Positions 32,439 to 41,743 are shown, numbered from the stretch's first letter. The stretch is DNA of 64,000 nt from Methyloferula stellata AR4 (GCF_000385335.1 NZ_ARWA01000001.1:2558001-2622000); one strand, 5' to 3'. Numbers and translations are program-made. Notes: a model not told the origin generated them from the sequence alone.

Positions 32439-34058
32439 TCAAAGCTGACGTTCGCGGGCGATTGCCCTGGCTGCCTGCTCGCCAATGATGACGCTGGGTG
32501 CCATGGTATTGGCCAGAGGAATCCGCGGCATCACGGAGGCGTCGGCGATGCGGAGACGGTCCACGCCATAGACCTTGAGACGGCCGTCCACGACGGACAT
32601 GTCATCCTGCCCCATTTTGGCGGTGCAGCTCTGGTGCCAAATGGTCGTCACGCCGTCGCGGATAAAATCGTCCATGGCGGCAGAGGTGAGTGCCGTCGGC
32701 ATGACCTCCCGCTTCACGAAGCTCCGAAGCGCCTTGGTGTTGCCGACCTCGCGCGCGAGCTCGACGCATCGCCGCAATGCGGTCAGGTCCGCCGGATCGG
32801 AAAGGATCTGCGAGTCGATCAGGATGGGGTCTTCGGGTTTGGCGCCCGTCAGGCGCAGACGGCCTACGCTGTGGGGACGCAGCAGCGCCGGAAAGATGCC
32901 CCAGGATCCGGCCGGTATGGCGTGACGCGCCGCGAGTTCGGGAGTTGGCACGGGGAACTGGATCTGAAGCAATTGGATATCGGGACTATCGAGCTCCGGC
33001 GCGCTCCTGGCGAAGATGGACGCTTCGCCGCCATTGCCATGGGGGGCGATCGGCTCCGGATATTCCCAGATGCAGCTTGAGACCATGATGTGGTCCTGGA
33101 AGTTGGCGCCCACGCCTGGGAGATGTTGGAGCAACGGGATATCCAGCGACGCGAGCGTCTCAGAATCACCAATGCCGGACTGCATCAGCACCTTGGGGGT
33201 GTGGATGGCGCCAAGCGACAGGATCACTTCCTGCGAGGCGAGGAAACGGCGGCCCCGGCCGTCGACGATGCACTCCACGCCGATCGCCGCGCCCCGTTCA
33301 ATGAGCACACGCGTGACCATAGTGCCGGGCAGCACCGTAAGGTTCGGCTGGTGCATCACGGGGAATGTGTAGGACCGGAAAATCGACTGCCGCCGGCCGT
33401 CGCGAATGCGCAGGTTAAAGTAGGATGCGCCGCCCGGGCCTTCCATCATGTCGCCGTTTTGATCGTCGAAGACAGGGATGCCGAGTTCGGTGGCGGCGTC
33501 GAGCATCGCGACTGCGACGGGGTTCGGCTCGGTCGGAGGCGTGATGTAAAGGAGGCCATTCTTTCCGCGCCGGACCGGATCGGGTTTGCCTTGCCAGTTC
33601 TCGATCTCGCGGTAGATGGCCAGAACGGAATCGTAGCTCCAGGCGGGGTCGGCGGCCTCGGCGGCGAAATAATCCCAATCGGTCTTGTGGCCACGCGCCC
33701 AGAGCATGACGTTGATGCTCGATCCTCCCCCCAGTACCTTGCCCATACTCATCGGGATGGCACGCCCGTTGAGGTGGGGGTTGGGCAAGGCTGTGAAGCC
33801 CCAGTCGCGGGTGCTGCCGAGATTCATCGGCCACGCCACAGCCATTTCCACCTCGGGGACGCTGTCGCTGCCGCCGGCCTCGATCAGCAGCACCGAGACA
33901 GCCGGATTCTCGGCGAGCCGCCGCGCCACGACAGCGCCGGACGAGCCGGATCCGCAGACGATGAAATCGTAGGTGTCCCGCAAGGAGCCGCGAAGCCGAA
34001 GTTGGTTTTCTTCAACCTTGCGGACGAATTTCGCGTCAAGAGTCGATGCTTCGCTCAT
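32439..34058 (-). CDS. GMC-family FAD oxidoreductase (choline/alcohol dehydrogenase-like)
   Basis: This 539-aa protein has the FAD-binding YDFIVCGSGSSGAVVARRLA (residues ~30-50), the GMC signature GKVLGGGSSINVMLWARG, and the C-terminal block IWHQSCTAKMG with catalytic His, then RIADASVMPRIPLANTMAPS. It should oxidise an alcohol; the substrate is unknown. The ATG at 34058 is 5 bases after GGAG; a GTG at 34064 is also in frame. The alpha/beta hydrolase gene lies upstream on the same strand (gap 93 bases), so both may be read from the TetR-controlled promoter near 35050. Confidence 0.9.
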   Translation of the reverse strand: MSEASTLDAKFVRKVEENQLRLRGSLRDTYDFIVCGSGSSGAVVARRLAENPAVSVLLIEAGGSDSVPEVEMAVAWPMNLGSTRDWGFTALPNPHLNGRAIPMSMGKVLGGGSSINVMLWARGHKTDWDYFAAEAADPAWSYDSVLAIYREIENWQGKPDPVRRGKNGLLYITPPTEPNPVAVAMLDAATELGIPVFDDQNGDMMEGPGGASYFNLRIRDGRRQSIFRSYTFPVMHQPNLTVLPGTMVTRVLIERGAAIGVECIVDGRGRRFLASQEVILSLGAIHTPKVLMQSGIGDSETLASLDIPLLQHLPGVGANFQDHIMVSSCIWEYPEPIAPHGNGGEASIFARSAPELDSPDIQLLQIQFPVPTPELAARHAIPAGSWGIFPALLRPHSVGRLRLTGAKPEDPILIDSQILSDPADLTALRRCVELAREVGNTKALRSFVKREVMPTALTSAAMDDFIRDGVTTIWHQSCTAKMGQDDMSVVDGRLKVYGVDRLRIADASVMPRIPLANTMAPSVIIGEQAARAIARERQL

Positions 34059-34151
34059 TTGCACTCCAACACATAAGAAGGGGATGTCGCGTCAGGCGCA
34101 GACCGCACGGCCCGGTCGCGTGGCGAACCGGGCCGGGTTGATGGCTCTCAA

Positions 34152-35012
34152 TTACGCGTCGAGAAAGGTCCGGACATGGCTGACGAACGCTTCGTGGTGT
34201 TGGAAGAGAGCACCGTGACCGGAGTCGGGATAGAGCACCAGCTGAGCGTTGCTCAGCCCCTTGAACATCGCGTAGGCGTTGTCGGCCGGCAGCATGGTGT
34301 CGTTGCTGCCGCAGACCACGAGGGCAGGCTGCTTGATGGCCCGCAGCATGGCGTGCTCAGGATCGGGCGTGGCGCACCAGGTGATCAGCGCCTTGGCCTG
34401 CGGGTCCGTCACAGCGCTGCCGCCGTCCGTGTCCCGATCTTCTTTGCGGGCATAGACCCGGTCCAGAAACGCCTTGCCGGCGGCCTGGCTGCCAGCCGAT
34501 TGGGTGAAGAAGAGCGGCAGCCGCGGATCCGGCGCTTCTTTGTGTGAGAAGGCCTCCTTGAGGACCGCCAGCAAGTGCTCTTCACCGCCCTGCGGCGCGG
34601 TGCCGACGAGGATCAACTTGCGAACCAGTTGACCGTGCTCGGCCGCTATCTGCTGGGCGACGCAGCCGCCGAGGGAATAGCCCAGCAGGTCAACCTTGGC
34701 GAAACCAAGCAGCCCAATGAAAGTAACCGCGTCGCGCGCCATCGCTGCGACACTGTCGGGGGTTTGGCCCGTCGAGCGGCCGACCCCGGCGTTGTCAAAC
34801 GCGATCACCGGGCGATCTGCGGCGAGGGCGTTCACGACGGCGGGATCCCACGCATCGATGTTGCCTGAGAAATGCTGCAGCAGAACCAGCGGCGTCCCCG
34901 TTGATGGGCCGAGCTGACGATAGGCGAAGCGAATCCCGCCAGCTTCGACGTAACGGGTGGGCGCTGTTTCCAGCGTTGCGGGGTCGCGGCTCGCGACTTT
35001 GAGTTCAGTCAT
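34152..35012 (-). CDS. Alpha/beta hydrolase
   Basis: This 286-aa hydrolase has the oxyanion segment PLVLLQHFSGNIDAWDP, nucleophile elbow LLGYSLGGCVAQQ, acid region VVCGSNDTMLPADNAY, and catalytic His in YPDSGHGALFQHHEAF. It is a cytosolic enzyme of the haloperoxidase/epoxide-hydrolase-like group with unknown substrate. The ATG at 35012 follows GGAGG by ~6 bases; an upstream in-frame ATG at 35054 is less likely. It is transcribed divergently from the TetR regulator with an operator-like palindrome between them, the usual layout for a regulated detoxification gene. Confidence 0.9.
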   Translation of the reverse strand: MTELKVASRDPATLETAPTRYVEAGGIRFAYRQLGPSTGTPLVLLQHFSGNIDAWDPAVVNALAADRPVIAFDNAGVGRSTGQTPDSVAAMARDAVTFIGLLGFAKVDLLGYSLGGCVAQQIAAEHGQLVRKLILVGTAPQGGEEHLLAVLKEAFSHKEAPDPRLPLFFTQSAGSQAAGKAFLDRVYARKEDRDTDGGSAVTDPQAKALITWCATPDPEHAMLRAIKQPALVVCGSNDTMLPADNAYAMFKGLSNAQLVLYPDSGHGALFQHHEAFVSHVRTFLDA

Positions 35013-35090
35013 ATCATCCTCCTGGCGCTCGAGTACGGGCCGCTTCACGCTCATGACGAGCGCTCCGGCTTGAGATATTCATGATCATCA

Positions 35091-35110
35091 TCATGTATTT
35101 GTATACATGA
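35091..35110. promoter_or_regulatory. Candidate TetR operator in the divergent hydrolase/tetR spacer
   Basis: TCATGTAT (35091-35098) and ATACATGA (35103-35110) are perfect 8-base arms separated by TTGT, embedded in a run of related ATGATGTATGTCATGTAT sequence. It lies 79 bases before the hydrolase start and 43 before tetR. Size, symmetry and location fit a TetR-family operator controlling both genes. Confidence 0.55.
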
Positions 35111-35152
35111 TGTATGTCATGTATATCTGTCAAGGCTTCCCCGGAGACGGTC

Positions 35153-35764
35153 ATGAGAGTTAGTCGCGAAAAGGTGATGGAAAACCGGCGGACGATCCTC
35201 GACGCCGCCGGCCGGCTGTTCAGGGAGCGTGGATTCGAGGCCGTCACGGTCGCGGACGTCATGCAGGCGGCCGGTCTTACCCATGGCGGCTTCTACGGCT
35301 ACTTTGAGTCGAAGGATGAACTCATCGCCGAAACACTCGCAGAAGCGCTGACGCGGACCACGACCGGGCCGTTAAGCGACCTGTCGGCCTACGCATCTGA
35401 ATATCTGTCGCGGGCGCATCGCGACGATCTGGGCCGCGGATGCCCTACCGCCGCTTTGGCCGCGGAGACGATCCGTCAGGCCGGTGGCGCACGCACAGAG
35501 CTGACGAAGGGTCTCAGACAGCAGATCGAGCGTTTCAGCCGCGTTGCCGTGGGCGAAGATAGCGTTCAGAAACGCCAAACAGCGATCGGCAGCTGGGCAG
35601 CGATGGTCGGGGCGATGATCCTGGCGCGCGCGAGCGACGACCCGAAGCTGTCCAATGAGGTGCTCGATCAAACGCGAGCCTGGCTCGAGGCAAAGGCCAA
35701 AGATCATAAACAGCCCAAGTCAGGGAATGGGATGGCCAAGGCCCGAAGACTCGCCAAGAACTGA
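35153..35764 (+). CDS. TetR/AcrR-family transcriptional repressor
   Basis: This 203-aa regulator has an N-terminal TetR HTH (ILDAAGRLFRERGFEAVTVA then DVMQAAGLTHGGFYGYFESK, residues ~12-51) and an all-helical ligand domain. RDDLGRGCPTAALAAE matches the C-terminal domain family of YcdC/TetR-like regulators that sense small electrophiles or quaternary compounds; the ligand is unknown. The ATG at 35153 gives the usual short N-terminus MRVSREKV. It lies divergent to the alpha/beta hydrolase with a palindromic operator candidate between. Likely self-repressing and controlling the hydrolase and GMC genes. Confidence 0.9.
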   Translation: MRVSREKVMENRRTILDAAGRLFRERGFEAVTVADVMQAAGLTHGGFYGYFESKDELIAETLAEALTRTTTGPLSDLSAYASEYLSRAHRDDLGRGCPTAALAAETIRQAGGARTELTKGLRQQIERFSRVAVGEDSVQKRQTAIGSWAAMVGAMILARASDDPKLSNEVLDQTRAWLEAKAKDHKQPKSGNGMAKARRLAKN

Positions 35765-35888
35765 CACGTGAAGGATGCACCGTGAACATGCGCGGTCCCA
35801 TTATGTATTCTTGATTTGTTCTTAACGGATGATAGGCTTCATACGGGCAGGGCAATGAGCATGTCCTTGTCATTGTGGAATTATTGTC

Positions 35889-36461
35889 ATGCGTTCTTCG
35901 CTATCGGCTATGCTGGGCCGCGCGCCACGGCACGCTCTCTTCTTCGCGCTTTATCCGCCGGTCGAGACGGCGGCTCACATTTCCCGTTTCGCAGATCGCA
36001 TGTTCGAAAAGGGCCTTTTGAGAGGTCCGCGCGTGGCGTGCGAACGTCTGCATATTTCGCTCAATGGCCTCGGCACGTATCAGGCCCCGCCCAACGATTT
36101 GGTCGGTCGAGCCAGCGAGGCCGCCTCAAAGGTGAAGCGCCGCCGGTTCAAACTTGCTCTGAACCGCCTCATGAGCTTTCAAAACAGGAAGGGCCTGCAC
36201 CCCTGCGTTTTGTCCGGCGATGACGGATTGATCGGTATAGACTTGCTCTATGGCGCGATCTATCTGACGCTGAGGCTGGAAGGTCTGCGATGTCCGCGCG
36301 AGCGCATCACGCCGCATCTCACTCTATCGCGCGAGACTACCGCGCTGCCGGACGATTTCATTGAACCGGTGAGCTGGCAGGTCGATGAATTCCGCCTGAT
36401 CCATAGCCCCTATGGCGAGAGCCGCCATAATGTGCTGGGCTGCTGGCCGCTTGAGGACTGA
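35889..36461 (+). CDS. thpR: 2'-5' RNA ligase / cyclic phosphodiesterase (2H) family protein
   Basis: This 190-aa member of the 2H phosphoesterase superfamily has both H-x-S/T catalytic motifs: RLHISLNGLG (residues ~54-63) and TPHLTLSRE (~142-150). ALFFALYPP near the N-terminus is the usual first strand. Such proteins hydrolyse 2',3'-cyclic phosphodiesters of RNA (or reverse the reaction); the natural substrate is uncertain. The ATG at 35889 opens MRSSLSAML, with no strong ribosome site, so a later start is possible. It is followed 22 bases on by a DNA glycosylase gene, perhaps one transcription unit. Confidence 0.85.
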   Translation: MRSSLSAMLGRAPRHALFFALYPPVETAAHISRFADRMFEKGLLRGPRVACERLHISLNGLGTYQAPPNDLVGRASEAASKVKRRRFKLALNRLMSFQNRKGLHPCVLSGDDGLIGIDLLYGAIYLTLRLEGLRCPRERITPHLTLSRETTALPDDFIEPVSWQVDEFRLIHSPYGESRHNVLGCWPLED

Positions 36462-36483
36462 CAGTGGAGTTAGAAGCTGCGTG

Positions 36484-37140
36484 ATGGAAAGCACTCGATC
36501 GGCTGAAGAGATCGCCGCCGCCCGCGCCGCGCTCTCTCTTCTCGACCCGGCGCTCGCCATTGCGCATGAAGCGACGCCAGCCTTTCTCTGGCGCTCGAAG
36601 CCCGCCGGCTTTCCAGGCTTGGTGAAGCTCGTCCTCGAACAACAGGTCTCGGTCGCGTCCGCCGCGGCCATCTGGGCGCGCCTTGAGGCCGGACTTGGCG
36701 CCGTCACGCCGAAGAAAGTCCTTCGTCACGATATCGATGCGTTGAAAACCTTTGGCCTTTCGATGCAGAAGGCGGCTTACGTCCGGGCGATTGCAGAAGC
36801 CAATGTCGCGGGGCAATTGGATTTTGAGGCGCTGCGAAGCCTCGACGACGCGGCGGCTGTCGCCATGCTCACCGCGATCAAAGGCATCGGCCGCTGGACG
36901 GCGGAAGTCTATTTGATGTTTTGCGAGGGTCGTGGCGATCTTTTTCCGGCCGGCGATCTTGCCTTGCAGGAGGCGCTGCGTCTTGCCGATCGCGCCGAGG
37001 CACGATTGAGCCAAAAGGCGCTCTATCTTCGCGCGGAAGCCTGGCGCCCGCATCGCGGTGTCGCCGCGCATTTGCTCTGGTCCTATTATGGAGCCATCAG
37101 GCGCGGCGAAATCGAGCCCGCCAAAATATTGGCCGTTTAA
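36484..37140 (+). CDS. DNA-3-methyladenine glycosylase-like HhH-GPD protein
   Basis: This 218-aa base-excision repair glycosylase belongs to the AlkA/HhH-GPD superfamily. PGLVKLVLEQQVSVASAAAIWARL opens the family core. The helix-hairpin-helix AIKGIGRWTAEVYLMFCEGR (residues ~130-150) is followed by GDLFPAGDLALQEALRL with the catalytic aspartate in GD. It removes alkylated purines. The ATG at 36484 lies 14 bases after GGAG; the frame continues upstream but overlaps thpR. DUF1489 follows after 8 bases, suggesting co-transcription. Confidence 0.88.
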   Translation: MESTRSAEEIAAARAALSLLDPALAIAHEATPAFLWRSKPAGFPGLVKLVLEQQVSVASAAAIWARLEAGLGAVTPKKVLRHDIDALKTFGLSMQKAAYVRAIAEANVAGQLDFEALRSLDDAAAVAMLTAIKGIGRWTAEVYLMFCEGRGDLFPAGDLALQEALRLADRAEARLSQKALYLRAEAWRPHRGVAAHLLWSYYGAIRRGEIEPAKILAV

Positions 37141-37148
37141 GCTCACTC

Positions 37149-37580
37149 ATGACGCTTCATCTCATCAAGCTGTGCGTCGGCATCGAGACCTTGTCCGACC
37201 TCGCGGCATGGCAGAGCCGGCGCCTCAAGGAAAAGAAACGCGATGGCGAGACACAGGAACTCATTCATGTCACCCGTCATGCGCCGCGCCGCGCCGCGGA
37301 AATATTGGATGGCGGTTCGCTCTATTGGGTGATCAAGGGCTGGGTCAGCGCGCGGCAAAGACTGCTCGAATTCCGGCCGGTGATGAAAAATGGCATCGCG
37401 CATTGCGCACTCGTCTATGACAAGGAGCTTGTTGCGGTCGAGCCCCGCGCGCATCGCGCCTTTCAAGGCTGGCGCTATCTCGACCCGAAGGATGCGCCGC
37501 CGGATATGGCCATATGGACCAAGGGCGCGGACTTGCCCGATGCCTTGCGGCGCGAACTCATATCCTTGGGATTGCTGTGA
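37149..37580 (+). CDS. DUF1489 family protein
   Basis: This 143-aa protein opens MTLHLIKLCVGIETLSDLAA as do DUF1489 members, small cytosolic proteins confined mostly to alphaproteobacteria. Other conserved segments are LIHVTRHAPRRAAEILDGGS, LYWVIKGWVSARQRLL and AHRAFQGWRYL. No function is established. Tight spacing to the glycosylase gene (8 bases) suggests an operon but does not prove a role in repair. The ATG at 37149 is the start matching the family. Confidence 0.85.
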   Translation: MTLHLIKLCVGIETLSDLAAWQSRRLKEKKRDGETQELIHVTRHAPRRAAEILDGGSLYWVIKGWVSARQRLLEFRPVMKNGIAHCALVYDKELVAVEPRAHRAFQGWRYLDPKDAPPDMAIWTKGADLPDALRRELISLGLL

Positions 37581-37649
37581 GAGCCAGCCTTGCCGCCGTG
37601 AATTCCTGACCGACATAATATATCGATACGTCAATCCTGGAGGGTCATC

Positions 37650-38153
37650 ATGCGGCGCACGGCAATCGCAGTCTTCGCCGGTCTCGCGGCGGCGGCGTTC
37701 ATAGGCCCCGCGCAAGCGGGCGTCATGGTGAGCTTTCTGCCGGCGGCGAGCTATCATGATTTCGACGCGGAGGCGCCCGCCGTCCGCGCGTCGATGTTGA
37801 ACGAGATCCGGCAGACCTTCGAACAACTCGGTGCGGAATATCTCAAGCCCGGCCAAAATCTGAAGATCGAGGTGCTCGACATTACTCGTGCTGGGATGGT
37901 TGATCCGCGCCGCCCGCTTGGCGATCTCCGCATCGTGAGCAGCACGATGCCGCCGCCGCGCATCAAGGTGCAATATGCGCTGATGCAGAATGGCAAAACC
38001 ATTCTGCATGCGCAGGAGACGATTGCGGATATCGACTATCTGCAAAACACGAACGCGCGTTTTTCGAGCGATCCGCTCGTTTATGAAAAGGCGACCTTGC
38101 GCGACTGGTTTGCCACGCGCTTCGGTACCGCTGCGCCGGGGCCGCGCTACTGA
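37650..38153 (+). CDS. DUF3016-like exported protein
   Basis: This 167-aa protein has a signal peptide (MRRTAIAVFAGLAAAAFIGP then AQAG). The mature part follows the DUF3016 pattern: VSFLPAASYHDF, a middle helix with LGAEYLKPGQNLKIEVLDIT, and LRIVSSTMPPPRIKVQYALM. The terminal segment DIDYLQNTNARFSSDPLVYE is also typical. It is predicted to be periplasmic with no assigned function. GGAGGGTC precedes the ATG. The 3' neighbour converges on it after 32 bases. Confidence 0.75.
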   Translation: MRRTAIAVFAGLAAAAFIGPAQAGVMVSFLPAASYHDFDAEAPAVRASMLNEIRQTFEQLGAEYLKPGQNLKIEVLDITRAGMVDPRRPLGDLRIVSSTMPPPRIKVQYALMQNGKTILHAQETIADIDYLQNTNARFSSDPLVYEKATLRDWFATRFGTAAPGPRY

Positions 38154-38185
38154 GCGCTGCCGGAGGCCTTTAGCATCTAAAGGCT

Positions 38186-39169
38186 TTAATGCGCCGACAA
38201 AGGCACGGCGTAGAGACGGAAGGGCAGCTTGGCGCCGTCGCCCTTTTTCTCCGCGTCGAAGAGCACGGGGAGTTGGCCTTCAGCGACCCATGCCGTCTTG
38301 CCGACTACGGTCGTGCCGGTCGGCGTCAAAAATCCTTCCTTGAGCGTTTCGATCTTCGGTGTATCGCCGTCGATCGTGACGCGGTCGAGGCTGCCGCTGC
38401 CTTCGACCAGCAGGAAAGTGCCGTCGCTCAAAGGGCGCAACGCATCCGCCAGAACCAGCGCGCGGGATGGATGGAGCTCCGTCACCGCGCCCGGCTTGCC
38501 GTCCTGAACCGCGACGCGAAAGAATTGCGCTTTGTTATAGGTATCGACGTAGAGCGTGCCGTCGCGGCCGAAGGCGATGCCGTCGAGGCCGGCGCCCTTG
38601 GCGGGCGGCGTGAACAGCGGATTTGTCAGCCAGACCTCGAATGTCTTGGCTCCCGGCCGCAGGCGCAGAATGTCCGGTGCGAAACTGTTCGTGACATAGG
38701 CCGATCCGTCCGGACCTATGGCAATGTCGTTGCAAAGCGATGGCCCATCCGGGAAGGCAACGCTGACGCGTCCTTCTCCGGTTTTGAGATCGAAGCCTTT
38801 CAGAAAGCTGCCTTTGACATCTCCGGGTCCAGGCACGCCCAGAGCCGAGGCATCGTTCGAGCAAACCCAAAGCGTGCCGGTCTTTTCATCCGCGAGCAGG
38901 CCGAAGGTCGAGCGCGTGCCGAAGGCGCCGGGCGCGATCCATGCCTGAGCCTCGGCGCCCCCCGGAGGAACGCGTGAGACACCGCCGCTCGCGAGGCTGC
39001 CGACATAAAGCGTGCCGTCCGACGTGGATGTGATGCTTTCGGGAAAGGCGCGCGCGCCGGGCACAGTCACGCTGTCCGGCGCGGATTGCGCCGACGCGTT
39101 CGAAATCATGAGGGTTGCGATGGAGACGGCCGCAATCCGGCATGCCGTCAGGTATTTTTGAGCCGTCAT
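38186..39169 (-). CDS. SMP-30/gluconolactonase-like exported beta-propeller protein
   Basis: This 327-aa protein has a signal peptide (TACRIAAVSIATLMISNASA) and repeated beta-propeller blades with the motif DGTLYV/DGSAYVTNS (STSDGTLYVGSLASGG, IGPDGSAYVTNSFAPDI, FGRDGTLYVDTYNKAQ). SMP-30-like propellers bind a divalent metal and hydrolyse lactones or organophosphates; metal ligands are not certain here (LCNDIAIGPDG is a candidate). Predicted periplasmic. A 261-base spacer with the ydeP terminator lies upstream. Confidence 0.78.
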   Translation of the reverse strand: MTAQKYLTACRIAAVSIATLMISNASAQSAPDSVTVPGARAFPESITSTSDGTLYVGSLASGGVSRVPPGGAEAQAWIAPGAFGTRSTFGLLADEKTGTLWVCSNDASALGVPGPGDVKGSFLKGFDLKTGEGRVSVAFPDGPSLCNDIAIGPDGSAYVTNSFAPDILRLRPGAKTFEVWLTNPLFTPPAKGAGLDGIAFGRDGTLYVDTYNKAQFFRVAVQDGKPGAVTELHPSRALVLADALRPLSDGTFLLVEGSGSLDRVTIDGDTPKIETLKEGFLTPTGTTVVGKTAWVAEGQLPVLFDAEKKGDGAKLPFRLYAVPLSAH

Positions 39170-39335
39170 TAGGAGTTTCCCCGTATGTGTTATGCTATTC
39201 CGTCATCTATATAGGACCGGCATGTGCGATGGAAAGATCGGATCTGACATAGGTGGCGGCATGTCATCAATTTTCACGGAGGCCTATGCCTAAAGAGGGA
39301 AGCGGACGTCCGATGCCGACCGAACGCAGACAACG

Positions 39336-39374
39336 AAAAAATTTGCCCGAACGCTCGAAAAAGCGCCCGGGCAA
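39336..39374 (-). terminator. Intrinsic terminator of the FdhF/YdeP gene
   Basis: Read on the minus strand, TTGCCCG pairs with CGGGCAA (39343-39349 with 39368-39374), with inner AGCG/CGCT pairs, followed directly by a six-T run (39336-39341). It lies 57 bases beyond the stop of the molybdoenzyme gene and separates it from the SMP-30-like gene on the same strand. Confidence 0.7.
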
Positions 39375-39430
39375 TGCAAGCCTGCCTTTGCGAGACAGGA
39401 CTCAAATATAAGCTTTGGTTATTAGGCTTC

Positions 39431-41743
39431 TTATGAGGACAAGGTCCTCGATGCGGTCTCATCCGCATGCCGTATAATTCGCACCGGCACGGATTTATAG
39501 GACGGCGTGCCGCTTTGCGCATCGTGATAGGAGAGCGGCACCAGGCCATTGGCCTCGGGATAATAGGCGGCCACGGAGCCCTGCGCGATGTCATAGGCAA
39601 CAGCGATGAAGCCGTCGAGACGCAAGGTCTCGCCCGTCGGCAAAGCGGTTTCGACGTTGATCGTATCGCCGTGCTTGAGGCCGCGCGCCGTCAGATCGCC
39701 CTGATTCATGAAGACGACATCGCGCCGCCCGAATACGCCGCGATAGCGGTCGTCGAGGCCATAGATCGTCGTATTATATTGATCGTGGCTGCGGATCGTC
39801 GTCAGCCGCAGCACATTGCCGTTCGACACCTCTGGATCTTCATTCAGACCGCTAAAGGGAATGAACTCCGCCTTGCCGGAGGCCGTCTTCCAGACGCGCT
39901 CCGTCGCCGGCAGTGGCAAGCGGAAACCACCCGGCTTGCGGACCCGTTCGTTGAAATCCTTGAAGTCCGGAAAAACGGACTCGATCATGTCGCGGATGCG
40001 GTCGTAATCCTCGACGAGATCCATCCAGGCCACTTTGCTCTCAGGCAGCGCCGCGGCGGCCATGCCAGCGACGATCGCCGGCTCCGAGCGCAGATGTTCG
40101 GAGACGGGCGGAAGCTTGCCGCGCGACGCGTGCACCATCGACATGGAATCCTCGACCGTGACCATTTGCGCCCCTTGCGCCTGAACATCCTGTTCGGTGC
40201 GGCCGAGGCAGGGAAGGATGATCGATTCCTTGCCCACTAAAAGATGCGAGCGATTGAGTTTCGTTGCCACATGCACCGCGAGATCGAGTCTGCGCATGGC
40301 GGGATAGCATTGTCCGGGATCGGGCAGCGCCACTGCCAGATTGCCGCCGAGACAGATCAGCACTTTGGAACGCCCGTCGATGATTGCCTGCATCGATGCG
40401 ACGGCATCATGGCCATGCGCATCGGGTGGCGTGAAGCCGAAGGTCTGCTCGATCCGCGACAGCATGTCGGCGCCGGGCTTTTCCGTAATGCCGACGGTGC
40501 GGTCGCCCTGCACATTGGAATGGCCGCGCAGCGGACAGATGCCCGCGCCAGGCTTGCCGAAATTGCCGCGCATCAGCAAAAGATTGGCGAGCTGCTGGAC
40601 ATTGCCGGTGCCCTTGCTGTGCTGCGTAATGCCCATACCATAGCTGATGATGGTCGCGTTCGACTTGGCATAGGCCTCGGCCACGGATTCGAGTGCTGCG
40701 CGAGGCAGGCCGGAAGCCTTTTCAATCGATGCCCAATCGGTTGCGGCGAGATCGGCGACCAAGGCATCGAAGCCATGCGTATGCGTCGCGATGAAATCGC
40801 GGTCGAGCACGCCGCCGGTCGGCTTGCGGGCCTCGTCAAGCGCCAGCAGCGCCTTCATGATGCCCTTGAGCGCAGCCGCGTCGCCGCCGACTTTCACTTG
40901 ATAATAGGAGGAGGCGATCTCTTCATAACCGAAGGTCGACATCTCGATCGGGTTCTGCGGATCGGCGAAACGTTCGAGCGCGCGCTCGCGCAGCGGATTG
41001 AATACGATGATTGGTACACCGCGCTTCGCCACTTCATGAAGCGTGCCCATCATGCGCGGATGATTGGTACCGGGGTTATGCCCCATGGCGATGAGCAATT
41101 CGCAATGGTCGAAGTCGTCGAGCGAGACGGTGCCTTTTCCCAAGCCGATCGATTGCGGCAACCCGACGCTCGTCGCCTCATGGCACATGTTGGAGCAATC
41201 GGGGAAATTATTGGTGCCATATTCGCGGGCGAAAATCTGATAGAGAAATGCCGCCTCGTTCGAGGCGCGGCCCGAGGTGTAGAATTCCACCATGTTCGGA
41301 TCGGGCTGTGCGCGCAAAACCTCACCGATGCGCTGAAAGGCTGCGTCCCAGCTGATCGCTTTATAGGTGTCGCTCGCGGCATCATAGGCGAGCGGATGCG
41401 TGAGCCGGCCTTCGTTTTCGAGCTCGTAGTCCGACCAGTTCCACAAAGATGAAACGCTGTGCGCGGCGAAAAACTCGGGCGAGACGCGCTTTTTTGTCGC
41501 TTCCCACGTAACCGCTTTGGCGCCGTTTTCGCAGAACTGGAAGGTGGATGTATGTTCCTTATCGGGCCAAGCGCAACCGGGACAGTCAAATCCGCGCGGC
41601 TTGTTCGTGCGAAACAGAGTGAGCGCCGCTTCGGTCGCATCCATCTGCTCCCGGATCGCCTTCGCCGTCGCACGCAATGCACCCCAACCTCCTGCCGGAT
41701 GTGTATAGGGTCTGATTCCCGGCACCTTGCGTGGCCGTGACAT
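39431..41743 (-). CDS. FdhF/YdeP family molybdopterin oxidoreductase (formate dehydrogenase alpha-like)
   Basis: This 770-aa member of the DMSO-reductase superfamily has a short Cys cluster FDCPGCAWPD near the N-terminus (residues ~52-60). PDCSNMCHEATSVGLPQSIG occupies the active-site region where formate dehydrogenases carry Cys or selenocysteine; here the residue after CH is Glu, as in YdeP relatives. GHNPGTNHPRMM, YGMGITQHSKGTGNVQQLAN and GICPLRGHSNVQGDRT bind the cofactor. The substrate is unknown; E. coli YdeP is linked to acid resistance. The ATG at 41743 lies 6 bases after GGAG. It appears monocistronic, closed by the terminator at 39336. Confidence 0.88.
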   Translation of the reverse strand: MSRPRKVPGIRPYTHPAGGWGALRATAKAIREQMDATEAALTLFRTNKPRGFDCPGCAWPDKEHTSTFQFCENGAKAVTWEATKKRVSPEFFAAHSVSSLWNWSDYELENEGRLTHPLAYDAASDTYKAISWDAAFQRIGEVLRAQPDPNMVEFYTSGRASNEAAFLYQIFAREYGTNNFPDCSNMCHEATSVGLPQSIGLGKGTVSLDDFDHCELLIAMGHNPGTNHPRMMGTLHEVAKRGVPIIVFNPLRERALERFADPQNPIEMSTFGYEEIASSYYQVKVGGDAAALKGIMKALLALDEARKPTGGVLDRDFIATHTHGFDALVADLAATDWASIEKASGLPRAALESVAEAYAKSNATIISYGMGITQHSKGTGNVQQLANLLLMRGNFGKPGAGICPLRGHSNVQGDRTVGITEKPGADMLSRIEQTFGFTPPDAHGHDAVASMQAIIDGRSKVLICLGGNLAVALPDPGQCYPAMRRLDLAVHVATKLNRSHLLVGKESIILPCLGRTEQDVQAQGAQMVTVEDSMSMVHASRGKLPPVSEHLRSEPAIVAGMAAAALPESKVAWMDLVEDYDRIRDMIESVFPDFKDFNERVRKPGGFRLPLPATERVWKTASGKAEFIPFSGLNEDPEVSNGNVLRLTTIRSHDQYNTTIYGLDDRYRGVFGRRDVVFMNQGDLTARGLKHGDTINVETALPTGETLRLDGFIAVAYDIAQGSVAAYYPEANGLVPLSYHDAQSGTPSYKSVPVRIIRHADETASRTLSS

